A DNA stretch of 64,000 nt from Sneathiella chungangensis (GTDB taxonomy: Bacteria > Pseudomonadota > Alphaproteobacteria > Sneathiellales > Sneathiellaceae). The position numbers and the translations under genes were made by a program. The notes under the pieces are model-generated. The model was not told the origin of the DNA. It saw only the letters and a list, made by a program, of their open reading frames with translations, and ran no database searches. The stretch lies in NCBI RefSeq assembly GCF_009882935.1, contig NZ_WTVA01000001.1, positions 510,238 to 574,237 on the forward strand, given 5' to 3'. Below, in pieces: positions 24,876 to 33,995 of this stretch; position 1 is the first letter of the stretch, and every line of letters starts with the position of its first letter.

Positions 24876-25569
24876 CTTGAAGTTCCTTCAACATCTTTGC
24901 CGCCGCCTTTTGCTCTGCCACCCGTTTCGATGATCCCGATCCGGTCGCCGGTTCGAAATCTTTAACCGACACCATCACCGTGAAATGCCGGTCGTGGTCC
25001 GGTCCCGTCTCCTCCACCACCCGGTAAACCGGCAGCGGCCGGCCGGTCTTCGCCAGCCATTCCTGCAACGCCGATTTCGCGTCCTTCTTGGAGGCATCCT
25101 TGCGGTCGAACCGCGGCCACCATTTTTTTTCAACGAAACGCCACGCCGCGCGCATCCCGCCATCGAGATAGAGAGCGGCGATCACCGCCTCCATTACATC
25201 GGCCAGAATGGCCGGGTTTTCCCGCCCGCCCGACGCGGCAAGATCATCCGCCATCCGGATATAGTTCTGCAACCCCATATCAAGTGCGATCTCGGCAAGT
25301 GCCTCGCGTCGCACCTGGGCGTTGTAGCGGCGAGAGAGCTGCCCCGCCTCGGCGCTTTCGAAACGGCGAAAGAGTTCGTCACTGATAATCAGGCCCAACA
25401 CGCGATCACCAAGAAACTCGAGACGATCGTAATCGCTGCCCGGCTGTTTTTTGCCCTTGCCCTTGATCAGGGAGGAATGCGTGACCGCCGCATTCAGCAG
25501 GTCCGGATCCTTGAACACATGACCGAGCAAGTCCGCAAGATCATCGAGTTTTTTTACGGGCGCGGCCAT
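24868..25569 (-). CDS. rnc: Ribonuclease III
   Basis: 233 residues. The signature YDRLEFLGDRVLGLIIS carries catalytic acidic residues and DVMEAVIAALYLDGG carries the second set. The C-terminal third is a double-stranded RNA-binding domain ending RVAEQKAAAKMLKEL. It cleaves dsRNA in rRNA and mRNA processing. The ATG overlaps the last base of lepB, and the end overlaps era, so lepB-rnc-era are one transcription unit. Confidence 0.98.
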   Translation of the reverse strand: MAAPVKKLDDLADLLGHVFKDPDLLNAAVTHSSLIKGKGKKQPGSDYDRLEFLGDRVLGLIISDELFRRFESAEAGQLSRRYNAQVRREALAEIALDMGLQNYIRMADDLAASGGRENPAILADVMEAVIAALYLDGGMRAAWRFVEKKWWPRFDRKDASKKDAKSALQEWLAKTGRPLPVYRVVEETGPDHDRHFTVMVSVKDFEPATGSGSSKRVAEQKAAAKMLKELQGD

Positions 25570-26318
25570 CAGCTTAAAGAATTAAAAATCCGGTTCCAGC
25601 GAATGGCCGTCGGGTATTTCCAGATTTCGTACCAGGCGGCGGAGCCGTCGAGCGACATAAAGATGATCTCCGCCCGGCCGACAAGATTCTCCACCGGCAC
25701 ATATCCGACATGGCTCAGGAAACGGCTATCCGTCGAATTATCGCGGTTATCGCCCATGGCAAAGATATGACCTTCTGGAACCGTGTAAATATCCGTATTG
25801 TCCATCATACCCTGCACGGTTTCATCCAGCGTCAGGTAGGTCTGTCCGTTCGGCAAGGTCTCGCGATACTGCGCGATGCGCCGGACATTCCCGAAACGGT
25901 CACGATCGACGAAATCATCGACCCGTTCGCGTTTCACCGCCGTGCCGTTGATGTAAAGGACACCATTGATCATCTGCAGCTTGTCGCCCGGCAGGCCCAT
26001 GATCCGCTTGATATAGTCGACCGGCTCGCCAATCGGTTTTTTGAAGACCGCCACGTCGCCGCGTTCCGGCAATTCACCAAAAACGCGCCCGGAGATGGGC
26101 GCAAGGCTGAAGGGGAAGGAATGACGGCTGTAGCCGTAGGAATATTTCGAAACAAAGAGATAATCGCCGATCATCAGGGTCGGCAGCATGGATTCGGACG
26201 GAATTTTGAACGGCTCGTAAGCGAATGTCCGGATGACAACCGCGATCAGCACCGCATAGATAATTGTCCGGATTGTCTCCCCGACGCCGCCCTTGGCCTT
26301 CACCGCTTCTTCCTTCAT
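25569..26318 (-). CDS. lepB: Signal peptidase I
   Basis: 249 residues with one N-terminal membrane anchor (IRTIIYAVLIAVVIRTF). The catalytic serine lies in IPSESMLPTLMIGDYLFV and the general-base lysine in the region GDPVDYIKRIMGLPGD (written GEPVDYIKRIMGLPGD here). The C-terminal GDNRDNSTDSRFLSHVGYV block is intact. It removes signal peptides from exported proteins on the periplasmic face of the inner membrane. It lies about 100 bases downstream of acpS and abuts rnc. Confidence 0.97.
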   Translation of the reverse strand: MKEEAVKAKGGVGETIRTIIYAVLIAVVIRTFAYEPFKIPSESMLPTLMIGDYLFVSKYSYGYSRHSFPFSLAPISGRVFGELPERGDVAVFKKPIGEPVDYIKRIMGLPGDKLQMINGVLYINGTAVKRERVDDFVDRDRFGNVRRIAQYRETLPNGQTYLTLDETVQGMMDNTDIYTVPEGHIFAMGDNRDNSTDSRFLSHVGYVPVENLVGRAEIIFMSLDGSAAWYEIWKYPTAIRWNRIFNSLS

Positions 26319-26420
26319 GAACTCATTTCCAAATCAATAAACAAATAAGGGACATTCAATTGCACGAACGCCATTTGCAAGCAACCAATTTCCCGTCTTT
26401 TTTGCGAGCATTGGCGGCGG

Positions 26421-26831
26421 CTAATCCTCCTCGGGAATCGCTGTGATCAGAACAATCGCCTGCGCCTGCGGCGGCTCATCCGTGATGGTCAGGTGAATTT
26501 CCGTCCGCATACCGGGCGGCGTGATCCGCACGAGCTGCGCGAGCGCCCCGCCGGTCAGCGCGATGGTCGGTTTTCCCGATGGCAGGTTTACAACCCCCAT
26601 GTCCTTCCAGAAAACGCCCTTCCGAAATCCCGTGCCAAGCGCCTTCGAACAGGCTTCCTTGGCGGCATAGCGCTTTGCATAGGATTCCACGCGGTTGAGC
26701 CGCCGCTCCGACTTGGCAATTTCGATATCGGTATAGATACGCCTGACAAACCGATCTCCGAACCGCTCCAGCGTTCTTTCGATCCGCCGGATATCGATGA
26801 TGTCATTGCCAATGCCAATAATTCTGGACAT
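26421..26831 (-). CDS. acpS: Holo-[acyl-carrier-protein] synthase
   Basis: 136 residues. The magnesium and CoA-binding motifs [17 protein letters not shown] and [14 protein letters not shown] are in place. The enzyme transfers 4'-phosphopantetheine from CoA to acyl carrier protein. It is 17 bases downstream of pdxJ, the standard alphaproteobacterial pairing. The length is near the upper end of the family, with a short C-terminal extension EDD. Confidence 0.96.
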   Translation of the reverse strand: MSRIIGIGNDIIDIRRIERTLERFGDRFVRRIYTDIEIAKSERRLNRVESYAKRYAAKEACSKALGTGFRKGVFWKDMGVVNLPSGKPTIALTGGALAQLVRITPPGMRTEIHLTITDEPPQAQAIVLITAIPEED

Positions 26832-26848
26832 CTCTCCCCGCCCCGGCG

Positions 26849-27589
26849 CTAGGCCACGGCCTGACGGGCTTCATCCATCAGGCGGCGCATTTTGCCGATT
26901 GCCGTTTCGAGGCCGGTGAAAATCGCTTCACCGATCAGGAAATGGCCGATATTCAGCTCGACAATGGTCGGGATCGCGGCGATCGGGCTCACCGTTCCGA
27001 AGGTCAGGCCATGGCCCGCGTGACATTCCAGCCCGAGGTCATCGGCAAGCGCGGCGGCTTTCCGGATGCGCTCAAGCTCGTGCTGGCGCGCCGCCGCATC
27101 CTCCGCATCGCAATAGGCGCCGGTATGGATTTCAACGATATCCGCGCCGATTTTCTGCGCCGCCTCGAGCTGGCGCGGATCGGCCTCGATAAACAGCGAT
27201 ACGCGGATGCCCTCGCCTCTCAGGCTTTCCACATAATAGCGAAGCGAATTATGTCCGCCCGCCACGTCAAGCCCGCCTTCCGTCGTCCGTTCTTCCCGCT
27301 TTTCCGGGACCAGACAGCTTGCATGGGGCTTATGATCCAGCGCAATTGCCAACATCTCTTCCGTTGCCGCCATCTCAAAATTAAGCGGGATCGTCAGCTC
27401 CTTCGCCAGACGGGTGATGTCGCCGTCGCTGATATGGCGGCGGTCCTCCCGGAGATGGGCGGTTATTCCGTCGGCGCCCGCCGCCTCGGCGATCCGCGCC
27501 GCCCTGAGCGGGTCCGGATGAACGCCGCCGCGCGCGTTACGGATGGTCGCCACATGATCAATATTCACGCCCAAACGCAGATGTTTCAT
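26849..27589 (-). CDS. pdxJ: Pyridoxine 5'-phosphate synthase
   Basis: 246 residues. Family blocks: [17 protein letters not shown] at the start, [31 protein letters not shown] and [14 protein letters not shown]. PdxJ condenses 1-deoxyxylulose 5-phosphate with amino-acetone phosphate in the DXP-dependent vitamin B6 pathway. The start overlaps the stop of the DUF2062 gene by four bases. Vitamin B6 supply serves PLP enzymes such as those in this window, but no direct link is implied. Confidence 0.97.
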   Translation of the reverse strand: MKHLRLGVNIDHVATIRNARGGVHPDPLRAARIAEAAGADGITAHLREDRRHISDGDITRLAKELTIPLNFEMAATEEMLAIALDHKPHASCLVPEKREERTTEGGLDVAGGHNSLRYYVESLRGEGIRVSLFIEADPRQLEAAQKIGADIVEIHTGAYCDAEDAAARQHELERIRKAAALADDLGLECHAGHGLTFGTVSPIAAIPTIVELNIGHFLIGEAIFTGLETAIGKMRRLMDEARQAVA

Positions 27590-28206
27590 TTCTCGCTTAC
27601 TCCCAACTTATCCCGGTCCGCGATCCGCCGGTTCGCCCGGCGTGTCCGCGCCTTGGTAATTATTTGCGCCCGTTTATCCTGAAATCTACGGATCAAAGCC
27701 TGCAATGGGTAGAAAAAAATGATCCAGACGAAGATGGCGATCGGAAGGCTCGAGATCAGCATGGGATGGATGACGTCAAAAAAGATATGGGAGACTTCCG
27801 ACCAATGCCCAGCCCACAGGCCATCGAAGAAGGTGGTCAGGCTGGCATCGGGAAACGCCTTGTCTCCCGGCTCACCGCCAAGCATCCAGCGCCCGACCTT
27901 GTAGGTTAGCGTCCAGATAAAGGGGAAGGTCCAGGGATTGCCGACGGCCGTGCCAAGGGCGGAGGCGAGAATGCTCGCACGGAATATCCAGGCGAGCACA
28001 CCGCTGATAATGAAATGAAGGCCGACCAGCGGGGTAAAGGAGACGGCCGCCCCGAACGCGAATCCCGCCGCCAGGCTGTAGGGGGAGCCTTTCAGGCGCG
28101 CAAGCCGGTAGCCGACATATTTCGACGAGCGGCGAAAGCCGATTGCCGGCCAGAAGAAATCCGCCAATTGCTTGAACCGTGTTGTTTTTTTACGGCGGCG
28201 AAACAT
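27586..28206 (-). CDS. DUF2062 membrane protein
   Basis: 206 residues. A basic N-terminus ([13 protein letters not shown]) is followed by the DUF2062 core [40 protein letters not shown] and two more hydrophobic segments, then a basic tail. The function of the family is unknown; in alphaproteobacteria it is often found between pyrE/rsh and pdxJ, as here. It is likely an inner-membrane protein with three or four segments. Confidence 0.9.
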   Translation of the reverse strand: MFRRRKKTTRFKQLADFFWPAIGFRRSSKYVGYRLARLKGSPYSLAAGFAFGAAVSFTPLVGLHFIISGVLAWIFRASILASALGTAVGNPWTFPFIWTLTYKVGRWMLGGEPGDKAFPDASLTTFFDGLWAGHWSEVSHIFFDVIHPMLISSLPIAIFVWIIFFYPLQALIRRFQDKRAQIITKARTRRANRRIADRDKLGVSEK

Positions 28207-28233
28207 TCGACCAGCACTCCGCTTTGGGTAAGA

Positions 28234-28821
28234 TTACTTGAGATTACGGCTTCCCGGCTTGACGGCCGGCGTCGCCGCGAGTTCCGGCGGCAGATTATCC
28301 GGCTCATACGTCTTTACATCCATTTTCATGAGGGAAAACAGCGGCACCCCGACATCTGCCGTCCCGTTTGACCGGTCGATCAGGCAGGTCGCGCCGACAA
28401 CCTCCCCGCCTGCCGCACGGATCGCGTCGATGCATTCGCGGCTCGATTTTCCGGTGGTAACAATATCCTCCGACATGATCACACGGGCGCCGGGCGCAAG
28501 CGAAAATCCGCGGCGAAAGGTGAAGACGCCATTCTCCCGCTCCGTAAATATCCCCGGAACGCCGAGCTGCCGCGCCATCTCGTAGCCGACAATCACCCCT
28601 CCCATCGCCGGCGCGACAACGATATCCACGGCATTCTCGCCAAGCGCTGCAATGACCTTATCCGCCAGCGCACGACAGAGGGACGCAGCCCGGTCAGGAT
28701 GCATCAGCACCTTGGCGCATTGCAGGTAACGGTCCGAATGAAGGCCGGAACTCAACAGAAAATGTCCCTCCAGCAGCGCATCGGTTTCCCGGAAATGGGA
28801 CAGGATTTCTTCCTCAGTCAT
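28234..28821 (-). CDS. pyrE: Orotate phosphoribosyltransferase
   Basis: 195 residues. The PRPP-binding loop VIMSEDIVTTGKSSRECI and the PRTase strand VDIVVAPAMGGVIVGYEMA identify the enzyme. It couples orotate with PRPP to make orotidine 5'-monophosphate in pyrimidine synthesis. It lies 27 bases downstream of the rsh gene and just upstream of the DUF2062 gene, in the same direction. The C-terminus has a short Lys/Asn-rich tail. Confidence 0.96.
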   Translation of the reverse strand: MTEEEILSHFRETDALLEGHFLLSSGLHSDRYLQCAKVLMHPDRAASLCRALADKVIAALGENAVDIVVAPAMGGVIVGYEMARQLGVPGIFTERENGVFTFRRGFSLAPGARVIMSEDIVTTGKSSRECIDAIRAAGGEVVGATCLIDRSNGTADVGVPLFSLMKMDVKTYEPDNLPPELAATPAVKPGSRNLK

Positions 28822-28848
28822 AATCTCCCTTTCTGCCTCGGGCCGTCG

Positions 28849-31011
28849 TCAGCCGGCCGATCTTTCCACGGAACTGATGACGGGATCCGCCCTGAGCGCC
28901 GCAATGATGTTCGTCAGATGCCGGACATCCTTGACCTGGATATCGATCATCATCTCGAAAAAATCCTGGCTCCGATTGACGATCGCCAGATTATTGATAT
29001 TGCCGTTGTTGGAGGCAATGGTCGAGGTAATACCGGAGAGCGCCCCGGGTTCATTGGCCATAATGATCGAAATGCGGCCGACGGGAAGCGCCGCCTGCTG
29101 GTTTTCCTCATCCCAGGAGACATCAAGCCAGCGCTCCGGCACGTCCGCAAACTGCTCCAGCGTGTCGCAATCGATGGTATGGATGGTGACGCCGCGCCCG
29201 GTGCTGACGATCCCGACAATGCGGTCGCCCGGCAACGGATGGCAGCAACCGGCGAGATGCATCGCCATCCCCGGGATCAAGCCGCGAATGGGAATGGCGT
29301 GCGAATTTTTCCCGCTCGGCTTCGATTTCGCTTGCTTGAGCGGAACGACATTTTCATTGTCGATTTTGCGTTTTTCACCAGGGAATATGACGTCGATCAG
29401 CTGGCGCCCGGTCCGCGTCCCGTCGCCCAGCATATAATAAACATCATCAACCGTTTCCTGGTTCCAGACATCGACGGCCGTCTGCATCGCCTTTTCGGCG
29501 AACTGCTTTCCTTCCACCCGAAACGCCTTCTCGGCGATCGCCCGGCCAAGCTCGACATACTGGCCCCGCTGCTTCATCCGGGTGAACCGGCGGATGGCGG
29601 AGCGCGCCTTGCCGCTCACCACGAAACTTTCCCAGGTCGGCGACGGCGTCTGGTTCTTCGATCGCAATATCTCGACCTGATCGCCATTGCGAAGCGGCGT
29701 TCTGAGCGGCACCAGGCGGCTGTTGATTTTCGCGCCGACGCAGGTATTGCCAACATCCGTATGGACCGCATAGGCGAAATCGACCGGGCTGCTTCCCTGC
29801 GGCAGGGAGATCAGGTCGCCCTTCGGCGTGAAACAGAACACCTGGTCCTGGAACATGCTGAGCTTTGTATGCTCAAGAAACTCATCCGGATCGACGGTAT
29901 TTTCCAGAATTTCAAGCAGCTCCCGCAGCCAGCGATATTGCTTGCCCTCCTTGATATGCTCCAGATCCTGTTTGTACTGCCAGTGGGCCGCCACACCATA
30001 TTCATTGGTCTGGTGCATTTCCCGGGTACGAATCTGGACCTCGATGCGCTTCTTCTCTGGTCCGATGATGGTCGTATGAATTGATCGGTAATTATTCCGC
30101 TTAGGGATTGAGATGTAATCCTTGAACCGGCCGGGAACCATCGAATATTTTGAATGCAGAATGCCGAGGACATGGTAACAGTCCTCTACCGTCTCGACGA
30201 TGATGCGAAACGCGATGATGTCGGCCAGTTGCTCGAAGGAGACGTTATTCTTCTCCATCTTCCGCCAGATCGAATAATAGCGTTTCTCGCGGCCGTAAAT
30301 ATCCGCATCGATTTCCGTCGTTGCGACATCCTTTTTCAGGGCATCAACGATGCGGTCGACGAGATCCTCCCCCTCTTCGCGCAAATATTCCAGCCGCCGC
30401 TTGATCGAATTCCGCGCTTCGCTGTTCAGCTCGATAAAGGCGAGATCCTCAAGATCGTCGCGGAAATTCTGCATACCGATCCGTTCGGCCAGCGGCGCAT
30501 AGATTTCCATCGTCTCGGTGGCGATCCGTTTACGCTTTTCCGGGTTCTTGATGAAATGAAGCGTCCGCATGTTGTGCAGCCGGTCGGCAAGCTTGACCAG
30601 CAACACGCGGATATCGTTCGACATGGCGAGGAGGAGCTTGCGGAAATTCTCCCCCTGCTTGGTCTTGTCCGACTGCAGTTCAATCTGCGACAGCTTGGTG
30701 ACACCATCGACAAGCGCGGCGATTTCGCTGCCGAATATCTCCTCGATCTGCTCCTTCGTCGCGACCGTATCCTCGATCGTGTCATGCAGAAGGGCCGTCA
30801 CGATGGTCGCCGTGTCCAGCTTGAGCTCGGTCAGGATGCCGGCGACTTCGATGGGGTGGGAAAAATAGGGGTCGCCCGAGGCGCGCACCTGGCTGCCATG
30901 GGCTTTGACGGTAAAAATATAGGCCCGGTTGAGCAAGTCCTCATCGGCTTGAGGATCATAACTCAAGACGCGATCGACAAGTTCAACCTGGCGCAACATC
31001 AGCAGCGACAA
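28849..31011 (-). CDS. rsh: Bifunctional (p)ppGpp synthetase/hydrolase (RelA/SpoT homologue)
   Basis: 720 residues, full length. Domains in order: HD hydrolase (about 25-180, with ALLHDTIEDT and the metal HD pair), synthetase (about 240-350, with YRSIHTTIIGPEKKRIEVQIR), TGS (about 385-450, FCFTPKGDLISLPQGSSPVDFAY), a helical middle with CCHPLPGDRI, and a C-terminal ACT domain. Both active-site motifs look intact, as expected for the single alphaproteobacterial Rsh. It makes and degrades the alarmone controlling growth under starvation; DksA is also encoded in this window (56315). It sits downstream of rpoZ. Confidence 0.97.
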   Translation of the reverse strand: MSLLMLRQVELVDRVLSYDPQADEDLLNRAYIFTVKAHGSQVRASGDPYFSHPIEVAGILTELKLDTATIVTALLHDTIEDTVATKEQIEEIFGSEIAALVDGVTKLSQIELQSDKTKQGENFRKLLLAMSNDIRVLLVKLADRLHNMRTLHFIKNPEKRKRIATETMEIYAPLAERIGMQNFRDDLEDLAFIELNSEARNSIKRRLEYLREEGEDLVDRIVDALKKDVATTEIDADIYGREKRYYSIWRKMEKNNVSFEQLADIIAFRIIVETVEDCYHVLGILHSKYSMVPGRFKDYISIPKRNNYRSIHTTIIGPEKKRIEVQIRTREMHQTNEYGVAAHWQYKQDLEHIKEGKQYRWLRELLEILENTVDPDEFLEHTKLSMFQDQVFCFTPKGDLISLPQGSSPVDFAYAVHTDVGNTCVGAKINSRLVPLRTPLRNGDQVEILRSKNQTPSPTWESFVVSGKARSAIRRFTRMKQRGQYVELGRAIAEKAFRVEGKQFAEKAMQTAVDVWNQETVDDVYYMLGDGTRTGRQLIDVIFPGEKRKIDNENVVPLKQAKSKPSGKNSHAIPIRGLIPGMAMHLAGCCHPLPGDRIVGIVSTGRGVTIHTIDCDTLEQFADVPERWLDVSWDEENQQAALPVGRISIIMANEPGALSGITSTIASNNGNINNLAIVNRSQDFFEMMIDIQVKDVRHLTNIIAALRADPVISSVERSAG

Positions 31012-31095
31012 GACGTGCAGGCGCCGTCTCCCTCCTGCTGAACCCTATGGCTTACTTTGAAATCGGTACTGGCGTCGAAACTAAAATCCGCTGAT

Positions 31096-31135
31096 CCCGG
31101 CATTTTCCGAACGGGTATGGGTTGTAAATGCCGGG
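31096..31135 (-). terminator. Stem-loop between rpoZ and rsh
   Basis: Two 10-base arms, CCCGGCATTT and AAATGCCGGG, pair perfectly around a 20-base loop, in the gap between the rpoZ stop and the rsh start. There is no strong T run on either side, so it is not a textbook intrinsic terminator. It could be an attenuator or a processing site between the two genes. Confidence 0.35.
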
Positions 31136-31152
31136 CTTTACCTGTGTTCCAC

Positions 31153-31557
31153 TCAATTATCAGCGAACGGGTCATCGGCGTTCGTTTCTTCAGCCGGCGC
31201 GCCCTCAACCGTTGCGCCGACTTCATCGGCTGAAAAGGTTTCTTCAGTCGTGTTTTCCTGAATGACACCTGCCCATTCATTACTTGCGCTCATCAGGGCG
31301 GCCATATTGTCTTCTTCCGGCTCGTCCACCTCGACGCGGCGCTGCAACGAATGCACGAGATGATCCTTCAACTCGTCAAGATCGATGGTGCCATCGCCAA
31401 TCTCGCGCAAGGAGACCACAGGGTTCTTGTCATTGTCCCGATCGACGGTCAGCATGGAGCCAGCGGCGATTTCCCGCGCCCGGCGGGCGGCCAGCAGGAC
31501 GATCTCAAAACGGTTCGGTACTCTTTCAACGCAATCTTCAACGGTGACGCGTGCCAT
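31153..31557 (-). CDS. rpoZ: RNA polymerase omega subunit
   Basis: 134 residues. The N-terminal core [20 protein letters not shown], followed by [10 protein letters not shown], is the omega signature. The C-terminal extension is acidic and of low complexity ([20 protein letters not shown]), commoner in alphaproteobacteria. Omega supports assembly of RNA polymerase and helps form a ppGpp binding site, which suits its position upstream of rsh. Confidence 0.96.
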   Translation of the reverse strand: MARVTVEDCVERVPNRFEIVLLAARRAREIAAGSMLTVDRDNDKNPVVSLREIGDGTIDLDELKDHLVHSLQRRVEVDEPEEDNMAALMSASNEWAGVIQENTTEETFSADEVGATVEGAPAEETNADDPFADN

Positions 31558-31686
31558 TTACAGTAACTCCAATTGTCTGTGATTTAGCTTACTACATATT
31601 CGTTTGCGTATCAGATAGCAAGTCTAAGTGACATAAAAAACCCCTTGAAAATCGGCACTTTTCGGTCACCGCGTCGCATTTTCGCA

Positions 31687-32205
31687 TCATGTCGGGACAT
31701 CGCCGGCGCGAATAATGTCAAATACCTGTCCGTCAGGCAGCTCCTTGAGGAGTTCCGGCGCCGTCTTTCCACTTACCGGATGGCGCCAGTCCGGCGCGAT
31801 TTCGGCAATGGGCGCGAGAACAAAAGCCCGGGTCTCCAAGAGTGGGTGCGGGACAACGGGGCCGGAGATTTGATCTGTGTTTTCCGTGACTTGGTCATGA
31901 TAGGCCAGAAGATCGAGGTCAATCAGCCGCGCCGCCCATTTTTCCCGGCGGACCCGCCCGAACTCGGCCTCGATATCATGCAGCAAATTCAACAGGTCAG
32001 GTGCTGGCAATTCCGTCTCGATATGGACAACAGCATTTGCGAACCAGGGTTGATCGGAAAGAGGGACCGGCGCGGTGCGATACCAGCTCGATTGCCCGAC
32101 CAGGTTAACCGACGAGGCGAGCCTGCGGACCGCGGCGGCCAGGGTTTTGACCGGTTCGCCATGGTCCGGATGTGGCATATTTGCCCCTAAACCAATCAAA
32201 ATCAC
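31687..32205 (-). CDS. folK: 2-amino-4-hydroxy-6-hydroxymethyldihydropteridine diphosphokinase
   Basis: 172 residues. The start MILIGLGANMPHPDHGE matches the family opening, and the signature near the middle reads RLIDLDLLAYHD. The block PHPLLETRAFVLAPIAEIAPDW is typical. The enzyme pyrophosphorylates the pterin before dihydropteroate synthesis in folate biosynthesis. It is separated from rpoZ by about 130 bases, in the same direction, and faces the NYN gene on the other side. Confidence 0.95.
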   Translation of the reverse strand: MILIGLGANMPHPDHGEPVKTLAAAVRRLASSVNLVGQSSWYRTAPVPLSDQPWFANAVVHIETELPAPDLLNLLHDIEAEFGRVRREKWAARLIDLDLLAYHDQVTENTDQISGPVVPHPLLETRAFVLAPIAEIAPDWRHPVSGKTAPELLKELPDGQVFDIIRAGDVPT

Positions 32206-32386
32206 CTAAATTTATCCTTAAAAACCACGAAAAAACCAAGGTTTTCGCATCATTTCACCATAATTGGCGCACCGCCGCGTAATTCTTATCTAGAGAATTA
32301 CCAATAATTTTGCTATTGATGAATGATTAGGGAGCGTTAGCGACCGTAACAAGAATTATTTATAATATAAAGTGCGGAAATTGGTA

Positions 32387-32992
32387 ATGCCATTTTACTC
32401 AGAAGAGCGAATTGCTCTTTTCATCGATGGATCGAACCTGTATGCGGCCGCCCGGGCACTTGGTTTCGACATCGACTACAAGAGATTACTGAGCGAATTC
32501 GCTTCGCAGGGCAGACTCGTCCGGGCATTTTACTACACCGCCCTTATCGAGGATCAGGAATATTCCCCGATCCGCCCGCTTGTCGACTGGCTCGATTACA
32601 ACGGCTACACCATGGTCACGAAGCCGACCAAGGAATTTACCGATTCCGCCGGTCGCCGCAAGTACAAGGGAAATATGGATATCGAGCTGGCCATCGACAT
32701 GATGGAACTCGCCGGCCATATCGATCACGCTGTGCTGTTCTCGGGCGACGGTGATTTCCGCCGGCTGGTGGAATCAATCCAGCGTCAGGGCGTCCGCGTC
32801 AGTGTCGTCAGCACAGTCAAGTCGCAGCCGCCCATGATCGCCGACGAGCTTCGCCGACAGGCCGATTTTTTCATTGAACTCAAGGATATGGAAAAGAAGG
32901 TCGGCCGCGCCGTCAGCCAGAAATCCGACCGGGAATTTGAGGATTACCCCGGCGAATTCGATCCCTATGAGGACGCCGAGGAGATCGCCTGA
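32387..32992 (+). CDS. NYN-domain (LabA/DUF88) protein
   Basis: 201 residues from ATG 32387 (MPFYSEERIALFIDGSN); an upstream GTG adds five. The NYN fold is clear: IALFIDGSNLYAAARALG at the start with the first Asp, then GNMDIELAIDMMELAGHIDH and VLFSGDGDFRRLVESIQRQG, which carry the other acidic residues of PIN-like nucleases. Such proteins are thought to be RNases acting on structured or tRNA-like RNA. Transcription starts near a TATAAT at 32361-32366. It is divergent from folK. Its target is unknown. Confidence 0.9.
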   Translation: MPFYSEERIALFIDGSNLYAAARALGFDIDYKRLLSEFASQGRLVRAFYYTALIEDQEYSPIRPLVDWLDYNGYTMVTKPTKEFTDSAGRRKYKGNMDIELAIDMMELAGHIDHAVLFSGDGDFRRLVESIQRQGVRVSVVSTVKSQPPMIADELRRQADFFIELKDMEKKVGRAVSQKSDREFEDYPGEFDPYEDAEEIA

Positions 32993-33022
32993 CCGGCGGC
33001 AACCTCCCCGACTGTCAGCGGG

Positions 33023-33682
33023 TTATTGTCCCCTCTTCAATTCTTCCGTTATCTTTGCGGAAATACCCTGCATGCCCGCGGTCGCGCTTTGTTGCCAGTC
33101 ACTATCGAAAACCGCAGAATGTTTTGTGACGATTTCGTTGAGCACCGTTACGCCCTTGTCTAATTTTCCTGTTGGCGCCTTGAGAGAGACTTCTGCCCGG
33201 TTCCGCACGCCAAGCTCCCAGAAGCCCCATTCGATCCATGACCAGAATTGTATGATCTTCGCATCGACGGGAACGGCATTTTCATATCCGGGATCGCCCG
33301 GCTCGATTACGCGGTAGCCCGCGGATCGGAAAGCATGCATTAGCGCCCTTCTCATAATCCCCGCGACGGTTTGGCCTTCCGGCAGGATGACATCGCCAAG
33401 GGCCTGCCCGTAGGAATTTCTTTTTCTCGCGAAAGCCCTTGCCTTGATATCTGTATTGGCAATTTCACTTTCCGAGAGCGAGGGTATATCAGGGGTCGCC
33501 GGCTTGAATTCGAAAACACGGTCATCCGTTACGGTAACCAGTTTTACCTCCACCCCATTAACGGGATTAGAAATATCTTCCGGTGCCTCAACCGAAACGG
33601 TGCTGCGGTCAACCGCGCACGCGGAAAGCCCCATCAGAAAAATGAAAATGAAAAAAATTCTTACTTTTTGCGAAATCACCAT
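33023..33682 (-). CDS. YajG-like lipoprotein
   Basis: 219 residues with a lipoprotein signal (FFIFIFLMGLSACAV). The mature domain contains a long helix (VAGIMRRALMHAFRSAGYRV), a beta region around PVDAKIIQFWSWIEWGF, and VRNRAEVSLKAPTGKL. The pattern resembles the YajG family of outer-membrane-associated lipoproteins of unknown function, sometimes found near flagellar or cell-wall genes. The match is by general layout only. It ends 30 bases from the NYN gene, convergent with it. Confidence 0.6.
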   Translation of the reverse strand: MVISQKVRIFFIFIFLMGLSACAVDRSTVSVEAPEDISNPVNGVEVKLVTVTDDRVFEFKPATPDIPSLSESEIANTDIKARAFARKRNSYGQALGDVILPEGQTVAGIMRRALMHAFRSAGYRVIEPGDPGYENAVPVDAKIIQFWSWIEWGFWELGVRNRAEVSLKAPTGKLDKGVTVLNEIVTKHSAVFDSDWQQSATAGMQGISAKITEELKRGQ

Positions 33683-33995
33683 TGTTCCCCTCTTCTATCA
33701 AAAAAATAATCTACCGGTGCAATATACCCCGGTATTTTTCTCGAAATAGAGGTATTTCGGGGCCGCAGCAATCAAAAAAATGCGGTTTCAAGACATTGTC
33801 ATAGGTCTCCTTGATCGATGCCTTGAATTTTTTCTTAGGAAGTAGGGTCGAATTATGGCTACAATAATCACGGCATTTTTGACAGAGAATGCCAATTCGG
33901 TAAAAATTTTGCGTCTATTTTTAATGCGGCCTTGCAATGCCACGCCGCCTTTCGTACCCGGTTTGCTATAATTGTCTGGATTAAGAGGGGAAGTT
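33683..33995. other. Intergenic region between lipoprotein and DUF2235-PilZ gene
   Basis: 313 bases between divergent genes. Apart from the extended -10 promoter near its right end (reported separately) I see only AT-rich sequence and a short unconvincing frame of 38 codons (33855-33971) that overlaps the promoter. No repeat, hairpin or RNA gene is evident. Confidence 0.5.
33964..33972 (+). promoter_or_regulatory. Extended -10 promoter of the DUF2235-PilZ gene
   Basis: TGCTATAAT, a perfect TGNTATAAT extended -10 hexamer, ends 23 bases before the ATG at 33996, which is itself preceded by GAGGGGAAG. There is no good -35 at the usual distance, consistent with an extended -10 promoter. Confidence 0.55.

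Noticed and set aside
28699-30084. Long plus-strand reading frame (461 codons) opposite the rsh gene
   Set aside because: It lies entirely opposite a clear RelA/SpoT gene with all domains; the frame is a GC-rich antisense shadow with no family resemblance.
33855-33971. 38-codon frame MATIITAFL before the DUF2235-PilZ gene
   Set aside because: Its stop overlaps the extended -10 promoter; no similarity to anything known and weak ribosome site.
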